In this document: positions 63,203 to 64,000 of the stretch, in pieces
How the letters are laid out: each line of letters begins with the position of its first letter
How positions within the stretch are numbered: position 1 is the stretch's first letter
From: Magallana angulata
Taxonomy: Eukaryota; Mollusca; Bivalvia; Ostreida; Ostreidae
Assembly (NCBI RefSeq): GCF_025612915.1
Contig: NC_069112.1
Span: 57,886,517 to 57,950,516 of the forward strand
DNA: 64,000 nt
Direction of reading: 5' to 3'
Notes under the pieces: model-generated
What the model was told of the DNA's origin: nothing
Database searches by the model: none
Seen by the model: only the letters and a program-made list of their open reading frames with translations
Translations under genes and position numbers: made by a program

Positions 63203-63702
63203 NNNNNNNNNNNNNNNNNNNNNNNNNNNNNNNNNNNNNNNNNNNNNNNNNNNNNNNNNNNNNNNNNNNNNNNNNNNNNNNNNNNNNNNNNNNNNNNNNN
63301 NNNNNNNNNNNNNNNNNNNNNNNNNNNNNNNNNNNNNNNNNNNNNNNNNNNNNNNNNNNNNNNNNNNNNNNNNNNNNNNNNNNNNNNNNNNNNNNNNNNN
63401 NNNNNNNNNNNNNNNNNNNNNNNNNNNNNNNNNNNNNNNNNNNNNNNNNNNNNNNNNNNNNNNNNNNNNNNNNNNNNNNNNNNNNNNNNNNNNNNNNNNN
63501 NNNNNNNNNNNNNNNNNNNNNNNNNNNNNNNNNNNNNNNNNNNNNNNNNNNNNNNNNNNNNNNNNNNNNNNNNNNNNNNNNNNNNNNNNNNNNNNNNNNN
63601 NNNNNNNNNNNNNNNNNNNNNNNNNNNNNNNNNNNNNNNNNNNNNNNNNNNNNNNNNNNNNNNNNNNNNNNNNNNNNNNNNNNNNNNNNNNNNNNNNNNN
63701 NN
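63203..63702. other. Assembly gap (500 N)
   Basis: Exactly 500 N, a placeholder. It is followed by a G-rich AGAGGGGGGAGAGGGGG stretch and AT-rich DNA to the window end with no gene. Confidence 0.99.
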
Positions 63703-64000
63703 AGAGGGGGGAGAGGGGGACCACCACCTGTTTTTGGGCGTTTATCTCCATCCAGCTTTTCTTTGCCTATGACAATATATAGTATATAGTAAAAACTACT
63801 AAAAAATATGAATGTAATATAATTTGTCTATAATCAGTATAAACCAACAATCTGATACCAATCATAAATGCCTCTTTTAAAACAATTTTTAACTCATTTA
63901 TCTTTTCCATGCATTTTAATTATAAATTTAGACCTTCATCTTGCTCTTCATATATAATATGTAATTTATATGTTGCCTTATATACATGCATGGGGTAATC

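Overview
The window looks like bivalve mollusc DNA, most likely an oyster. This is inferred from AT-rich, intron-rich sequence, a fucolectin-type plus EGF-like membrane protein of a kind expanded in bivalves, a cysteine-rich Ly6-like secreted protein, and very many Helitron-like, tRNA-SINE and MITE repeats. There is no operon logic. Genes are split into exons, and I rebuilt them from GT/AG junctions and intron phase. Two placeholder gaps of exactly 500 N lie at 1817-2316 and 63203-63702.

Layout, left to right. 1-2418: 3' part of a LINE ORF2 (L1/Tx1-like), broken by a gap. 4728-10311 (-): an eight-exon gene with an FTP lectin domain, three EGF-like exons, one membrane span and a short tyrosine-bearing tail. 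13420-13612: a periodic TATATAA array. 14105-15542: a degenerate ~185-bp array, each unit carrying an X-box-like palindrome. 15700-23443 (-): a split gene with zinc-finger modules and a putative DDE core of a family I cannot name. Its middle is filled by a Helentron-like element that is itself interrupted by another. 29918-33989 (-): a Ly6-like secreted protein gene. 34600-37889 (-): a second copy of the first Helentron-like family. 40027-41289 (+): a truncated RecQ-like helicase.

The right third is a set of nested transposons. A piggyBac element starts at a TTAA at 41734 and probably ends near 62658. Its multi-exon transposase still shows all three catalytic Asp motifs. One intron holds a Helentron-like element (44338-46670). 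Its last coding exon is split by a 13.5-kb CACTA/EnSpm element (48094-61574) with 3-bp AAA target duplications and CACTG inverted ends. Removing the CACTA element and one AAA restores the piggyBac frame exactly. The CACTA element carries a tnp2-type transposase (-, three apparent frame breaks), a small basic/acidic protein gene (-, one frame break, with a third Helentron-like insertion in its intron) and an intact seven-exon, 348-residue coiled-coil protein on the opposite strand that may play the TnpA role. A 41-bp minisatellite lies near its left end.

No CRISPR array, rRNA or functional tRNA gene was seen. tRNA-like sequences are SINE heads. Gene functions rest on motif recognition and memory of families; no database search was possible.
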